Shown one piece after another: positions 10,760 to 19,561 of a DNA stretch of 64,000 nucleotides. Origin of the DNA: UBA2365 sp964594045 (lineage in GTDB: Bacteria > Bacteroidota > Bacteroidia > Chitinophagales > Saprospiraceae); NCBI GenBank assembly GCA_964594045.1, contig CAZQKR010000002.1:1-64000 (forward strand). The letters run 5' to 3'. The translations under genes were made by a program, and so were the position numbers. Position 1 is the stretch's first letter. Each line of letters opens with the position of its first letter. Below the pieces are notes generated by a model that saw nothing but the letters and a program-made list of their open reading frames with translations, was not told where the DNA came from and searched no databases.

Positions 10760-11107
10760 ATGAAAAACGACATTGAAAAGACTGAGCTGAGCCATGTCAG
10801 CAGCGAAGAGTTTTTTGAACTGATACAATCCGGGAACGGAATACTTCTGGATGTCAGAACTGCGCCTGAGTATGTACAGGCTCATATCGACGGAGCTCAG
10901 TTGCTGGATTTTTACGAAAACGGTTTTGCTGAAAAACTTTTGCAACTTGATCCGGCAGTTACAATATTACTTTATTGCAGGACGGGCCACAGAAGTCGCA
11001 TCACAGGGGAGTTCCTGGTAGAAAACGGATATCCTTCGGTGATCAATTTAAAATATGGCATTGTGGAATGGTATGCCAGGGGTTTACCTCTTCAATTTGA
11101 ATTATAA
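10760..11107 (+). CDS. Single-domain rhodanese-like protein
   Basis: The 115-residue cytoplasmic protein is one rhodanese domain. It has GNGILLDVRTAPEYVQAHIDGA at about residues 28-49 and the active-site loop CRTGHRS with the catalytic Cys near residue 74. Such proteins carry sulfur as a cysteine persulfide for transfer reactions or cyanide detoxification; the partner cannot be deduced. It is a single gene followed by a bidirectional terminator shared with the convergent peptidase gene. The competing minus-strand frame (10580-10945) overlaps this gene and has no recognisable motif. Confidence 0.92.
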   Translation: MKNDIEKTELSHVSSEEFFELIQSGNGILLDVRTAPEYVQAHIDGAQLLDFYENGFAEKLLQLDPAVTILLYCRTGHRSRITGEFLVENGYPSVINLKYGIVEWYARGLPLQFEL

Positions 11108-11110
11108 GCA

Positions 11111-11139
11111 AAAAAAAACCGCTGCAAGAGCGGTTTTTT
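11111..11139. terminator. Bidirectional terminator between rhodanese and M3 peptidase genes
   Basis: ACCGCT (11118-11123) pairs with AGCGGT (11129-11134). The stem is flanked by an A run on the left and a T run on the right, so it works for both convergent transcripts. It lies 4 nt after the rhodanese stop and just before the peptidase stop. Confidence 0.88.
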
Positions 11140-11143
11140 ACTT

Positions 11144-13249
11144 TTATTTCAATCCACTCTGGATCAGGAAAGCTTCAATATCCGGTTCTTTACCCCTAAA
11201 ATTGGTGTAGGCTTCCATTCCTTCCCAATAGGCATTTCCAGCAAGTATGTATTTTCTGAATTTTGCTGAAAGCTCCTGGTTGAACAGGTCACCTGACTCC
11301 CTGAAAGCAGCAAATGCATCTGCATCCAGCACACCTGCCCACCGGTAAACATAATAACCCGCAGCATATCCGCCTCCGAAAATATGGCCAAAATTCGTTG
11401 TGGTGTATCTCGGAACGATCTGTTGGATCAACCCGATCCTCTCCATCACTTCCTGTTCAAATTTGTTTACATCCACATTTTCCCCTAACGGAACGGTATG
11501 CCATTCCAGGTCGAGTATGGCTGCAGCAATATATTCCGCATTGTCAAATCCGGCGTTGAAATGCCTTGCATTCATCAGTTTTTTAACCAATTCATCCGGT
11601 ATGACTTCTCCTGTTTCATAATGGAGTGCATATTCTTTCAATAATTCAGGTTCTCCAACCCAATTCTCAAGGACCTGTGAGGGCAATTCAACAAAATCCC
11701 TCGGAACAGACCTGCTTGTCCTTCTGTAATGCCCGTCTGCAAAGAAATTGTGCAATGCATGTCCGAATTCATGGAAGTAAGTCCGTGTCTCATCCCAGCT
11801 CAACATGGCAGGCTTGTCTCCAACGGGACGCGTAAAATTCATCACAATGGTCACAATGGGCAATACCTTATTGCCTTTTTCGTCATAATATCCGCTCCTG
11901 TAGGTTCCACACCATGCACCGCTGCGTTTCCCCGGCCGAGGGTGTGCATCAATATATAAAATACCCAGGCTGCTGCCATCCATGTCGATCAGTTCCCAGG
12001 TTTCCACTTCTTCATGGTAAGCCGGAACATCCGGTCTTTCAATAAACTGAAGCCCGAATAATTTACCGGAAAGGCTAAAAATCCCTTTACGTACATTATC
12101 CAGGGTAAAATATGGTTTGATCTCTTCTTCATCCATATTGTACTTTGCAAGACGGATCTTTTCAGCATAATACCACCAATCCCAGGACTCCAATTCAAAA
12201 TCACCCCCTTCTTTATTGATGATCTCCTGCATTTCGTTGCGCTCCTCAGTTGCTCTTTCCAAAGCCGGAGCCCATATCCTGTAGAGAAAATCGTAGACAT
12301 TCTGGGTGGATTTGGCCATATTATCAGATATGGCATAATCAGCATAATCTTCAAAACCAAGCAGCTGAGCCATTTTCCGTCTCAGTTCCATCAATTCCAG
12401 GAAGAGCTTTTTATTATCGTTATCATTATCATTATTGCCTCTGTTGATATAGGCTTTGTACAGTTTTTCCCTGAGATCGCGGCGTTCAGAAAACTGCAGA
12501 AATGGTATCCAGCTTGGTTTTGCCAGTGTGAACACCCATTTGCCCTCATGTCCTGCCTTTTTAGCCTCTTCAGCAGCTGCATGAATGATGTCGTCCGGAA
12601 GTCCGGCAAGGTCATCCTTGTTTTCGAGGATCAGTTTAAAGCCATTATTCTCCGCCAGCAGGTTTTGGTTGAGGTTCAGGGATATCATGGACATTCGTTC
12701 GTTGAGTGCCTGCAATTCTGCCCGTTGTGCCTCCGGCAAAGCTGCACCATTCCGTGCAAAGTCATCGTATACCTTTTCCACAACACGCATTTGCTCATTG
12801 TTCAGCTTCAAATTCATGCGGTTATCATAAACTGCCTTGATCCGGCTGAAAAGTGCCTGGTTGAACCTGATCTTATTGCTGTGAGCCGACATCAAAGGCG
12901 TCAGTTCACGAGCAATGGATTGCATTTTAGGGTTGGTGTTTGCCCCGTTCAGGCCATAAAAAACAGGGCTGATGCGGGAAAGCAACTGGCCAGATCTGTC
13001 ATAGGCGACTATGGTATTCATAAAATCCGGTTTGGCCGGATTATTGATAATAGCCTCAATATCAGCTTCTTTTTCTTTCATACCTTCCAGAAAAGCCGGC
13101 AAATAGTGTTCCTCTCTGATCTCGCTGAATGGAGGTGCACCAAATGGGGTATCGAATTCAGACAGCAGTGGATTATTTTGACTAAATCCTTGATTTCCCG
13201 ACCCGAAAACCATCAAAGAAATAATTACCATAAAGATTTTATTGATCAT
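11144..13249 (-). CDS. M3-family zinc oligopeptidase (Dcp-like), exported
   Basis: The 701-residue product has an N-terminal signal peptide (about residues 1-24, ending GFSQ). The zinc site HEFGHALHNFF begins near residue 491, the classic HExxH of M3 thimet-type peptidases, and the C-terminal helical domain has the family's HIFGGGYAAGYYVYRW. The length and the GFDNAEYIAAAILDLEWH region fit peptidyl-dipeptidase Dcp / oligopeptidase A. It should cleave short peptides in the periplasm, although the exact specificity cannot be read from sequence. It stands alone and converges with the rhodanese gene. Downstream of aspS there is a repeat-rich spacer before this gene's start. Confidence 0.94.
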   Translation of the reverse strand: MINKIFMVIISLMVFGSGNQGFSQNNPLLSEFDTPFGAPPFSEIREEHYLPAFLEGMKEKEADIEAIINNPAKPDFMNTIVAYDRSGQLLSRISPVFYGLNGANTNPKMQSIARELTPLMSAHSNKIRFNQALFSRIKAVYDNRMNLKLNNEQMRVVEKVYDDFARNGAALPEAQRAELQALNERMSMISLNLNQNLLAENNGFKLILENKDDLAGLPDDIIHAAAEEAKKAGHEGKWVFTLAKPSWIPFLQFSERRDLREKLYKAYINRGNNDNDNDNKKLFLELMELRRKMAQLLGFEDYADYAISDNMAKSTQNVYDFLYRIWAPALERATEERNEMQEIINKEGGDFELESWDWWYYAEKIRLAKYNMDEEEIKPYFTLDNVRKGIFSLSGKLFGLQFIERPDVPAYHEEVETWELIDMDGSSLGILYIDAHPRPGKRSGAWCGTYRSGYYDEKGNKVLPIVTIVMNFTRPVGDKPAMLSWDETRTYFHEFGHALHNFFADGHYRRTSRSVPRDFVELPSQVLENWVGEPELLKEYALHYETGEVIPDELVKKLMNARHFNAGFDNAEYIAAAILDLEWHTVPLGENVDVNKFEQEVMERIGLIQQIVPRYTTTNFGHIFGGGYAAGYYVYRWAGVLDADAFAAFRESGDLFNQELSAKFRKYILAGNAYWEGMEAYTNFRGKEPDIEAFLIQSGLK

Positions 13250-13380
13250 AAAGGTTTAAATTTTAATAATTTAACGAAAAAGCTTGAAAATTGTTTAAAT
13301 GATTTTGTCCGTTTATTCTTCGTTCCTTGATTTATTTTCCGGATTCTGAACTTTTCTATTAAAAGCAACTGAACAATCAA

Positions 13381-13440
13381 AACATCAGATCATTTGAACA
13401 TCAGATCATTTGAACATCAGATCATCTGAACATCTGAACA
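13381..13440. repeat. 16-bp tandem repeat
   Basis: AACATCAGATCATTTG is repeated exactly at 13381-13396 and 13397-13412 and with one change at 13413-13428. A degenerate partial copy follows, up to the left end of the MITE-like element at 13441. Confidence 0.85.
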
Positions 13441-13584
13441 TTGAGTCTGCTCCGAAAAGTCCAATTTGTTGATTTTCAATCGTTTTTTGCCCCAAACCCT
13501 AAAGGGAAACGATTGAAAATCAACAAATTAAAAGTCCCCTTTTAGGGGGATTTAGGGGGCAAAGACTTTTCGGAGAAGACTCAA
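13441..13584. mobile_element. MITE-like element, copy 1 (144 bp)
   Basis: Terminal inverted repeats of 21 bp, TTGAGTCT(g/t)CTCCGAAAAGTC, bound the element with one mismatch between ends. A second, internal inverted repeat pairs AATTTGTTGATTTTCAATCG with its complement. On its right side it carries a CCCCTTTTAGGGG hairpin followed by a G-run. It encodes no protein. A diverged copy in the opposite orientation is at 50780-50922. The right end stops 2 bp from the aspS stop codon. Confidence 0.8.
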
Positions 13585-13586
13585 CA

Positions 13587-15347
13587 TTAAACTTTCAGTC
13601 TCAAATGCAATTCATCCAGCTGCGTATCATCGATCTTTGCCGGTGCATCGATCATCACATCCCGGCCCTGGTTGTTTTTCGGAAAGGCGATGAAATCCCG
13701 GATCGATGTCTGGTTGTTCATCACTGCGCAAAGCCGGTCAAAACCAAATGCAATGCCTCCGTGAGGCGGCGCACCATACTCAAAAGCGCCCATCAGGAAT
13801 CCGAACTGCTCCTGTGCTTCTTCCTTGGTAAATCCAAGTAGATCAAAGTTTTTGGATTGCAGATCACGATCATGTATCCTGATGGAACCACCTCCTATCT
13901 CGTTGCCGTTGATCACCAGGTCATAAGCGTCTGCCTTCAGACGTTTCAGGGTTTCAAAATCACCGGATTTCATCTGATCCACATAATCCCGCTTGGGAGA
14001 AGTGAAAGGATGGTGCATCGCAAAAAAGCGTTGTGTTTCTTCATCCCATTCAAGCAGAGGAAAATCAAGCACCCAAAGCGGTTTGAATTCACCCGGCTTC
14101 ATCAATCCCATCCTTCTGCCCATTTCGAGACGGAGTTCGCTCAACTGCTTCCTGGTTTTTTCGGTTTCACCGGCCAGAATGAACAATACATCTCCATCCT
14201 GAGCACCGAATCTGGCCTTCCACTCCAACAGGGCTGAATCGTCGAAGAATTTGCCCACCGAACTCCTGATGGTTCCGTCGTGCTCAAACTTGACATAAAT
14301 GACACCTTTTGCACCGATCTGAGGACGCTGCATCCATTCAGTCAGGGTTTTGATGTCTTTGTTGGACATATTGTCAGCCTGGCCTGGCACGCAGATACCA
14401 ACGATGGTTTCGGCTGTATCAAAAACTGAAAAATCCTTTCCTTTCGCTAGATCTGTCAGGTAGGTAAACTGCATATCAAAACGGAGGTCAGGCTTGTCTG
14501 AACCGTATTTTTCCAGCGCTTCATCATAGGACATCCTCGGGAAATCACCCAGTTCAACATTCAGCAGGGACTTGAACAGATGTCTGGTCAGGCCTTCAAA
14601 GGTATTCAGAATATCCTCCCGTGTGATAAATGCCATTTCGCAGTCTATCTGTGTAAATTCCGGTTGCCTGTCTGCTCTCAGGTCTTCATCACGGAAGCAT
14701 TTCACGATCTGGAAATATTTATCCATACCGGCTACCATCAGCAGCTGTTTAAAGGTTTGCGGGCTTTGCGGCAAGGCATAGAACTGACCGGGGTTCATAC
14801 GGCTGGGCACCACAAAGTCCCTTGCACCTTCAGGTGTGCTTTTGATCAGGAAAGGGGTTTCAATTTCGATAAATCCCTGGCCGTCCAGGTATTTTCTGGT
14901 TTCAATACCGCATTTGCTCCGGAAAATGATATTTTCCTTAACCGGATCCCTGCGGATATCGAGATAACGGTATTTCATCCGGATGTCATCACCACCGTCT
15001 GACTCATTTTCTATCGTAAACGGAGGCGTTTTGGATGCATTCAGGATGGTCATTTCGCGGACATCGATCTCTATGTCCCCGGTTGCCCTGTTCGGGTTCT
15101 TATTACTTCTTTCCCTTACAATGCCGGTCACCCTGACAACATATTCCCTGCCGAGCGTCCTTGCGAGTGAACATAGTTCAGCGTTTTCATCCATACTGAA
15201 AACCAGTTGTGTGATCCCGTACCGATCTCGCAGGTCAACAAAAGTAAGTCCTCCGAAATCCCTTCCGGACTGAACCCAACCACTCAGTACAACTTCTTTA
15301 CCGGTGTCGCCAATCCTCAATTCGCCATTCGTGTGCGTTCTGTACAT
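13587..15347 (-). CDS. aspS: Aspartyl-tRNA synthetase
   Basis: The 586-residue class II synthetase has the bacterial-type length and charges tRNA-Asp. The N-terminal OB-fold (VVLSGWVQSGRDFGGLTFVDLRDRYG) binds the anticodon. Motif 2 (CFRDEDLRADRQPEFTQID) and motif 3 (GGIAFGFDRL, near the C-terminus) are intact. The bacterial GAD insertion domain lies between them (about residues 290-420). Whether it is discriminating or non-discriminating (Asp only, or Asp and Asn) cannot be told with confidence. It is a single gene with a candidate Bacteroidota promoter 20-30 nt upstream of its start. Its stop codon lies directly next to a MITE-like element. Confidence 0.98.
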   Translation of the reverse strand: MYRTHTNGELRIGDTGKEVVLSGWVQSGRDFGGLTFVDLRDRYGITQLVFSMDENAELCSLARTLGREYVVRVTGIVRERSNKNPNRATGDIEIDVREMTILNASKTPPFTIENESDGGDDIRMKYRYLDIRRDPVKENIIFRSKCGIETRKYLDGQGFIEIETPFLIKSTPEGARDFVVPSRMNPGQFYALPQSPQTFKQLLMVAGMDKYFQIVKCFRDEDLRADRQPEFTQIDCEMAFITREDILNTFEGLTRHLFKSLLNVELGDFPRMSYDEALEKYGSDKPDLRFDMQFTYLTDLAKGKDFSVFDTAETIVGICVPGQADNMSNKDIKTLTEWMQRPQIGAKGVIYVKFEHDGTIRSSVGKFFDDSALLEWKARFGAQDGDVLFILAGETEKTRKQLSELRLEMGRRMGLMKPGEFKPLWVLDFPLLEWDEETQRFFAMHHPFTSPKRDYVDQMKSGDFETLKRLKADAYDLVINGNEIGGGSIRIHDRDLQSKNFDLLGFTKEEAQEQFGFLMGAFEYGAPPHGGIAFGFDRLCAVMNNQTSIRDFIAFPKNNQGRDVMIDAPAKIDDTQLDELHLRLKV

Positions 15348-15367
15348 ATCTTTGAAATTTAAGGATG

Positions 15368-15394
15368 CAAATGTAGCAAATCTTTCGAAACAAA
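15368..15394 (-). promoter_or_regulatory. Candidate Bacteroidota promoter of aspS
   Basis: Read on the minus strand, TACATTTG (complement of 15368-15375) matches the -7 box TAnnTTTG. TTTG (complement of 15391-15394) lies 15 nt further upstream, closer than the usual 17-21. It is placed 21-28 nt before the start codon. Confidence 0.4.
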
Positions 15395-16113
15395 TGAATA
15401 TCTGCAGGATTTACAACGACTTGGCTATAAACTGCAAAACTATAGCTGAGTTGACTTCAATATCAGGAAAATTATTGCAGTGCACGGAAAATCAGAAAAA
15501 AAATAAAAAAAATGACCAATTTGCAATTAATTGAATATTAGCTACATATAATCATGGGATGCAGTTTTGACATGCGGTTTTGTGCTTCGGTCTTGAAAAA
15601 GGGCAAAAAAATGCCTATATTTGTCATTTACACCATGTACCGGATGGTCATTAAGACCGGAATAGACGGAAGAGTTCTGAACTTTGAGCGTTTATTGAAT
15701 CTGCGCCAATCTTGTAATGCTACTTGCATTTTTTCCACACTAAGTGGAATTGAACAGTGATCCGGAATAATTGATACAGTACCTTTAATTGGATCGGATC
15801 AACCATGACTGAAATACCGTAAATTACTGAACAGTAATTTTTGAATACCGTTGAAGCGGTCTTCTTTTTAACCATATTCAGGTTGATACCGAAGTTTATT
15901 TCAGCATTTGTTTGAGCTTTGGCGCCAAAACAGGGCATATTTTAGTTTTTCTGAAAGCATAATTGCCCTGAGCAATTTTGATTTTGCCGTTCTGCAAAAA
16001 GAAAATGTTCAATGAATTCGGATAGCACACATGATTCAGGCCATACTTAGAGGGTATTCCAGGGTATTTTCCATCATGGGTGGTGATTGTTTAATCTTTC
16101 AAACCAAATAAAA
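15395..16113. other. Intergenic region between aspS and kamA-like gene
   Basis: No gene is supported. A minus-strand frame at 15720-15938 begins with GAKAQTNAEINFG, which looks like the end of a signal peptide and the start of an outer-membrane protein, but it is short and loses coherence. It could be a degenerate fragment. Promoters for both divergent genes must lie here. Confidence 0.45.
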
Positions 16114-17706
16114 ATGACAGATAACTTTAAAGTGTATTATGAACCAAGAAAATTCAATGAAATTCCTATTTGGCAAAACATCAGTGAAGAGCAGTGGAAT
16201 GATCCTTCGTGGCAATTGAAAAATTCCATTCGCAGTGTTGAGCAGTTGCGGCAGGTGATCAGGCTTAATGAGCATCAGTGCAGGGAAATCAGCCGCACCC
16301 TGGACACTTTGGAAAAAATGGGCAAAGACGCTTTGCGTATTACCCCTTATTACGCTTCTCTGATACAGGAAAACCCATTCAGACCACAGATGTTGCCTGG
16401 AGAAAACCAGGAAAACAGGTTGGATCCGATATTCTGGCAAAGCGTTCCGACTCCTGCCAATCTGCTGTTTCCGGACACGGGAGCCGAGGCAGCCATGAGC
16501 GAAGGCTCCAGGAGTTTTGGCGCTGCCTATCAACGCTATCCCAATCGCGTAGCGCTTTTTGTGGGTCAAAATACGAACTGTGCTTCCTATTGCGTACATT
16601 GTCAGAGAACTAAATCGCTGGATGGTTCGGTGGAAGTCAATAAAACGGAGATTGACAAAGGCCTCTTTTATATCGGATATAATAAAAATATCAATGAAGT
16701 GCTGGTGACAGGAGGAGATGCACTGATGGTCAGCACAAACAGACTCCGTTATGTTCTGGAGCAACTGAGCAGAATTGATCATCTGAGAAGTATACGTATC
16801 GCGACCCGGGTACCTGTGGTACTGCCTATGGCGATCACTGATGAATTGCTTGAACTGATCCGGATTTCAGCCAATAAATATAACTCAGGAGTTGAGAAAT
16901 ATGTCTACTTCATGACACATATCAACCATTATCAGGAAATTACGTCCAATCTGGCCAGGGCTGTGAAACGGATCAATATGCACGGATATACCATCAGAAA
17001 TCAAACCGTACTGCTCAATCATGTGAATACCAATTACAAAACCCTGGCGGAAACTTTGAGGAGGATGTTCTGGATCGGCGTACATCCATACTATCTGCTC
17101 CAATGCCATAAAGAAAAGGGCATTGTTCACTTCATTGCACCTGTACAGAATGGAAAATTGTACATCAGGCAGCTGCAGGGTTGGATTTCAGGTGTAACCA
17201 TGCCGCGTTATGCTGCCAATATAGAAGGAGGTGGCGGTAAAGTCCTGCTGATGCCTTCCGGCCATGACACGATGAATATTGGAAAATTCAATGAAGAATC
17301 CCTTTCACCTAAAGATGCAACGGTGTTTACCTGGGATGAAAGGCTGATCATGAAATATGAATCCCTGGGGCGAACAACCCCGGAGGAGTTGGCCGAAGCT
17401 GAAGCCATCATGGAAAAATTCATCGGCAGAAAAGGATGCTTTGTGCCCAAACTGATCGTACTCGATGATCATGGGAAATACATCAGGACTTCCAACAGGT
17501 CCAGGCTTCCAGTCATCGGGAAAAAGAAAAAAGCAGAAATGCTTGAATATGAATTATTTGACGATAAAATGCCTGTGACCAATCCTCAGGATATCCTTGA
17601 AGAATTGGAATCTGCGTTTAAGCGTTCTTCGTTTGTTCGAACAGAAAGGCAAACATCAGCTCCGTCTGCACTTGTATCATTACAACTGAATTCACTACCT
17701 GAATAG
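16114..17706 (+). CDS. KamA-family radical SAM protein (aminomutase-like, substrate uncertain)
   Basis: A 530-residue cytoplasmic protein. I prefer the Met at 16114 (MTDNFKVYYEP) over the frame's first Met at 16087. It has the radical SAM CxxxCxxC cluster motif (CASYCVHC, about residues 156-163), the TGGDAL stretch, IATRVPVVLP, and GGGGK (about 372-376), whose Lys is the PLP-binding lysine of lysine 2,3-aminomutases. The fold is therefore a PLP plus radical SAM aminomutase. Compared from memory with clostridial lysine 2,3-aminomutase, the two Asp residues that bind the substrate epsilon-amino group (Asp293 and Asp330) align with Thr (about 306, in NHVNT) and His (about 332, in LLQCH). L-lysine is therefore a doubtful substrate. 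There is a C-terminal extension of about 100 residues. It stands alone. Confidence 0.9.
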   Translation: MTDNFKVYYEPRKFNEIPIWQNISEEQWNDPSWQLKNSIRSVEQLRQVIRLNEHQCREISRTLDTLEKMGKDALRITPYYASLIQENPFRPQMLPGENQENRLDPIFWQSVPTPANLLFPDTGAEAAMSEGSRSFGAAYQRYPNRVALFVGQNTNCASYCVHCQRTKSLDGSVEVNKTEIDKGLFYIGYNKNINEVLVTGGDALMVSTNRLRYVLEQLSRIDHLRSIRIATRVPVVLPMAITDELLELIRISANKYNSGVEKYVYFMTHINHYQEITSNLARAVKRINMHGYTIRNQTVLLNHVNTNYKTLAETLRRMFWIGVHPYYLLQCHKEKGIVHFIAPVQNGKLYIRQLQGWISGVTMPRYAANIEGGGGKVLLMPSGHDTMNIGKFNEESLSPKDATVFTWDERLIMKYESLGRTTPEELAEAEAIMEKFIGRKGCFVPKLIVLDDHGKYIRTSNRSRLPVIGKKKKAEMLEYELFDDKMPVTNPQDILEELESAFKRSSFVRTERQTSAPSALVSLQLNSLPE

Positions 17707-17951
17707 TCAGGTTTTTGGATCAAAAACGGCAGCCAGATAAAGAATTTTAAATAATGCACGCAGTATTCTGAAGTGCCACTCATTCTTTTCTGACCTGCCC
17801 GATAAGTTCTGCATTGATAAGCCACAAATTTGGCTTTTCGAGGGAAGCTCAAGTTTTAAAGCAAAAACAAATCTTTGAAAATTATTCAGGCATTTACATT
17901 TACACACTGATCACTGTTTACAGATTACTGATCACTGTAAAACCTGCTATT

Positions 17952-19394
17952 CTAAACACTCACCGTCTTCCATTTGCCCCTGGTGAACAGCCACAGGGTG
18001 AAGAGGCCGACCGATGTTTCAGAAACGAATACCGCCCAGAATACACCTGTGTAGGCAAAATCCTGATGGATACCCAGCAACCAGGCCAAAGGGATCTGTA
18101 TCAGCCAGAAGAATATGATATTGATCCACGTTGGTGTCCGTGTGTCACCTGCGCCATTGAATGCCTGCACAGCCACCATCCACCAGCCATAAACGATATA
18201 CGAATAGGAAATGATCTGCAGCCATTTGGCCCCCACTTTTACCACTCCCGGTTCATCAGAGAGCAACCGGACGATATCTTCATTGAAAAAGAAAAATACC
18301 ATTGAAACCAGCAATAAAAAGATCATGTTGTAAACACCGATCTTCCACACAGAAGATTCTGCCCGTGCAGGGTCTCCCGCACCCAGGTTCTGCCCGACCA
18401 GCGTAGCTGCCGCATTGGACATGCCCCATGCAGGCATCATAGAAAACATGATGATCCGGATCGTGATCGTCGCTCCGGCCACCACCTCGCTGCCCAACTG
18501 CGCAAAGATCCAGGTGATGAACAGCCATGACATCATGCCCACAAGCATCTGCCCGATCCCGCCAACGGATGTCTTCAGAATTTTGAGGATGACTCTACCT
18601 TTCCAGTATATGTGACGGGCAAAGATCCGTATATGTTTTCCTCCTTTTATCAGCAACCAGAACTGCACCAGCACACCCACTCCGCGGCCGATATTAGTGG
18701 CAATGGCTGCACCCTCGATACCCATAGCCGGAACGGGACCATAACCAAAAATGAACAAGGGATCCAAAATGATATTGATACCATTGGATATGAACAGGAT
18801 ACGCATGGCAATAGCCGCATCACCCGCGCCCCGGAAAATGGCATTGATGACAAACAACAAAACGATCACCACATTTCCGCCGAGCATCCATTGCGTATAC
18901 CTGTAACCTTCTTCCAAGACCCAGTCGTCTGCGCCCATCAGTCTCAGCAGGTCTTTGGAAAAAAATAATCCTGCCAGGGAAAATGGAATGGAAAACAAAA
19001 AGCCCAGTATGATGGCCTGAACAGCCGTGATGGCAGCCTTGTCCTGCATTTTTTGCCCTACTCTCCTGGCGATAATAGCGGTAACAGCGATGGACATACC
19101 CATGGATAAACTATATAGCAGGTACAAAAAACTCTCAGTCAGCCCGACGGTTGCCACAGCTGATGCACCCAGTTGACTGACAAAATAAATATCTGCCAGT
19201 GCAAAGGTGGATTCCAGCACCAGTTCAAGCACCATCGGAATGGCCAGCAGTAAAATGGCTTTATTCAGATCTATTTTGGTATAATCCGCTTCGGTGCCGG
19301 TGATGGCTCCTTTGATCTGTTGCCAGACAGACAATGTGGAAATATCCACTGTTGCCTGATTTTCTTCCTGATGCTTGACATTTTCCATGTTCAT
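17952..19394 (-). CDS. MATE-family multidrug/organic cation efflux transporter
   Basis: The 480-residue inner-membrane protein has about 12 hydrophobic segments in two related halves, typical of MATE exporters (NorM/DinF type). These use Na+ or H+ gradients to expel drugs or metabolites. The segment LAIPMVLELVLESTFALADIYFVSQLGASAVATVGL near residues 50-85 is the diagnostic N-terminal MATE block. A soluble 45-residue N-terminal tail precedes it. The substrate cannot be inferred. A TACATTTG -7-like box lies 15-22 nt upstream of the chosen start (complement of 19409-19416). The gene is alone; the downstream spacer before kamA's end is about 245 bp. Confidence 0.95.
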   Translation of the reverse strand: MNMENVKHQEENQATVDISTLSVWQQIKGAITGTEADYTKIDLNKAILLLAIPMVLELVLESTFALADIYFVSQLGASAVATVGLTESFLYLLYSLSMGMSIAVTAIIARRVGQKMQDKAAITAVQAIILGFLFSIPFSLAGLFFSKDLLRLMGADDWVLEEGYRYTQWMLGGNVVIVLLFVINAIFRGAGDAAIAMRILFISNGINIILDPLFIFGYGPVPAMGIEGAAIATNIGRGVGVLVQFWLLIKGGKHIRIFARHIYWKGRVILKILKTSVGGIGQMLVGMMSWLFITWIFAQLGSEVVAGATITIRIIMFSMMPAWGMSNAAATLVGQNLGAGDPARAESSVWKIGVYNMIFLLLVSMVFFFFNEDIVRLLSDEPGVVKVGAKWLQIISYSYIVYGWWMVAVQAFNGAGDTRTPTWINIIFFWLIQIPLAWLLGIHQDFAYTGVFWAVFVSETSVGLFTLWLFTRGKWKTVSV

Positions 19395-19561
19395 GGCATT
19401 TAAGTGTGCAAATGTATACCAAATTTTATCAAAGAATTGTCTCTCACATCGGAAGGATCAATTTTTTTCTCTAATAAAAATCTCAGATGCAAACAGAGTA
19501 TATAGGTATAAACATCTGTCGAAATCCGTACTAATTTGTGAAAATCTGTGGAAAAATCAGC

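Noticed and set aside
10580..10945. Minus-strand 121-codon frame overlapping the rhodanese gene
   Set aside because: Antisense to a clear rhodanese domain with its active-site Cys; the translation has no motif.
12548..13330. 260-codon plus-strand frame
   Set aside because: Shadow of the M3 peptidase on the other strand; the peptidase has an intact HExxH site and signal peptide.
15720..15938. Possible outer-membrane protein fragment on the minus strand
   Set aside because: Only the first 30 residues look plausible; too short and incoherent to call a gene or a definite pseudogene.
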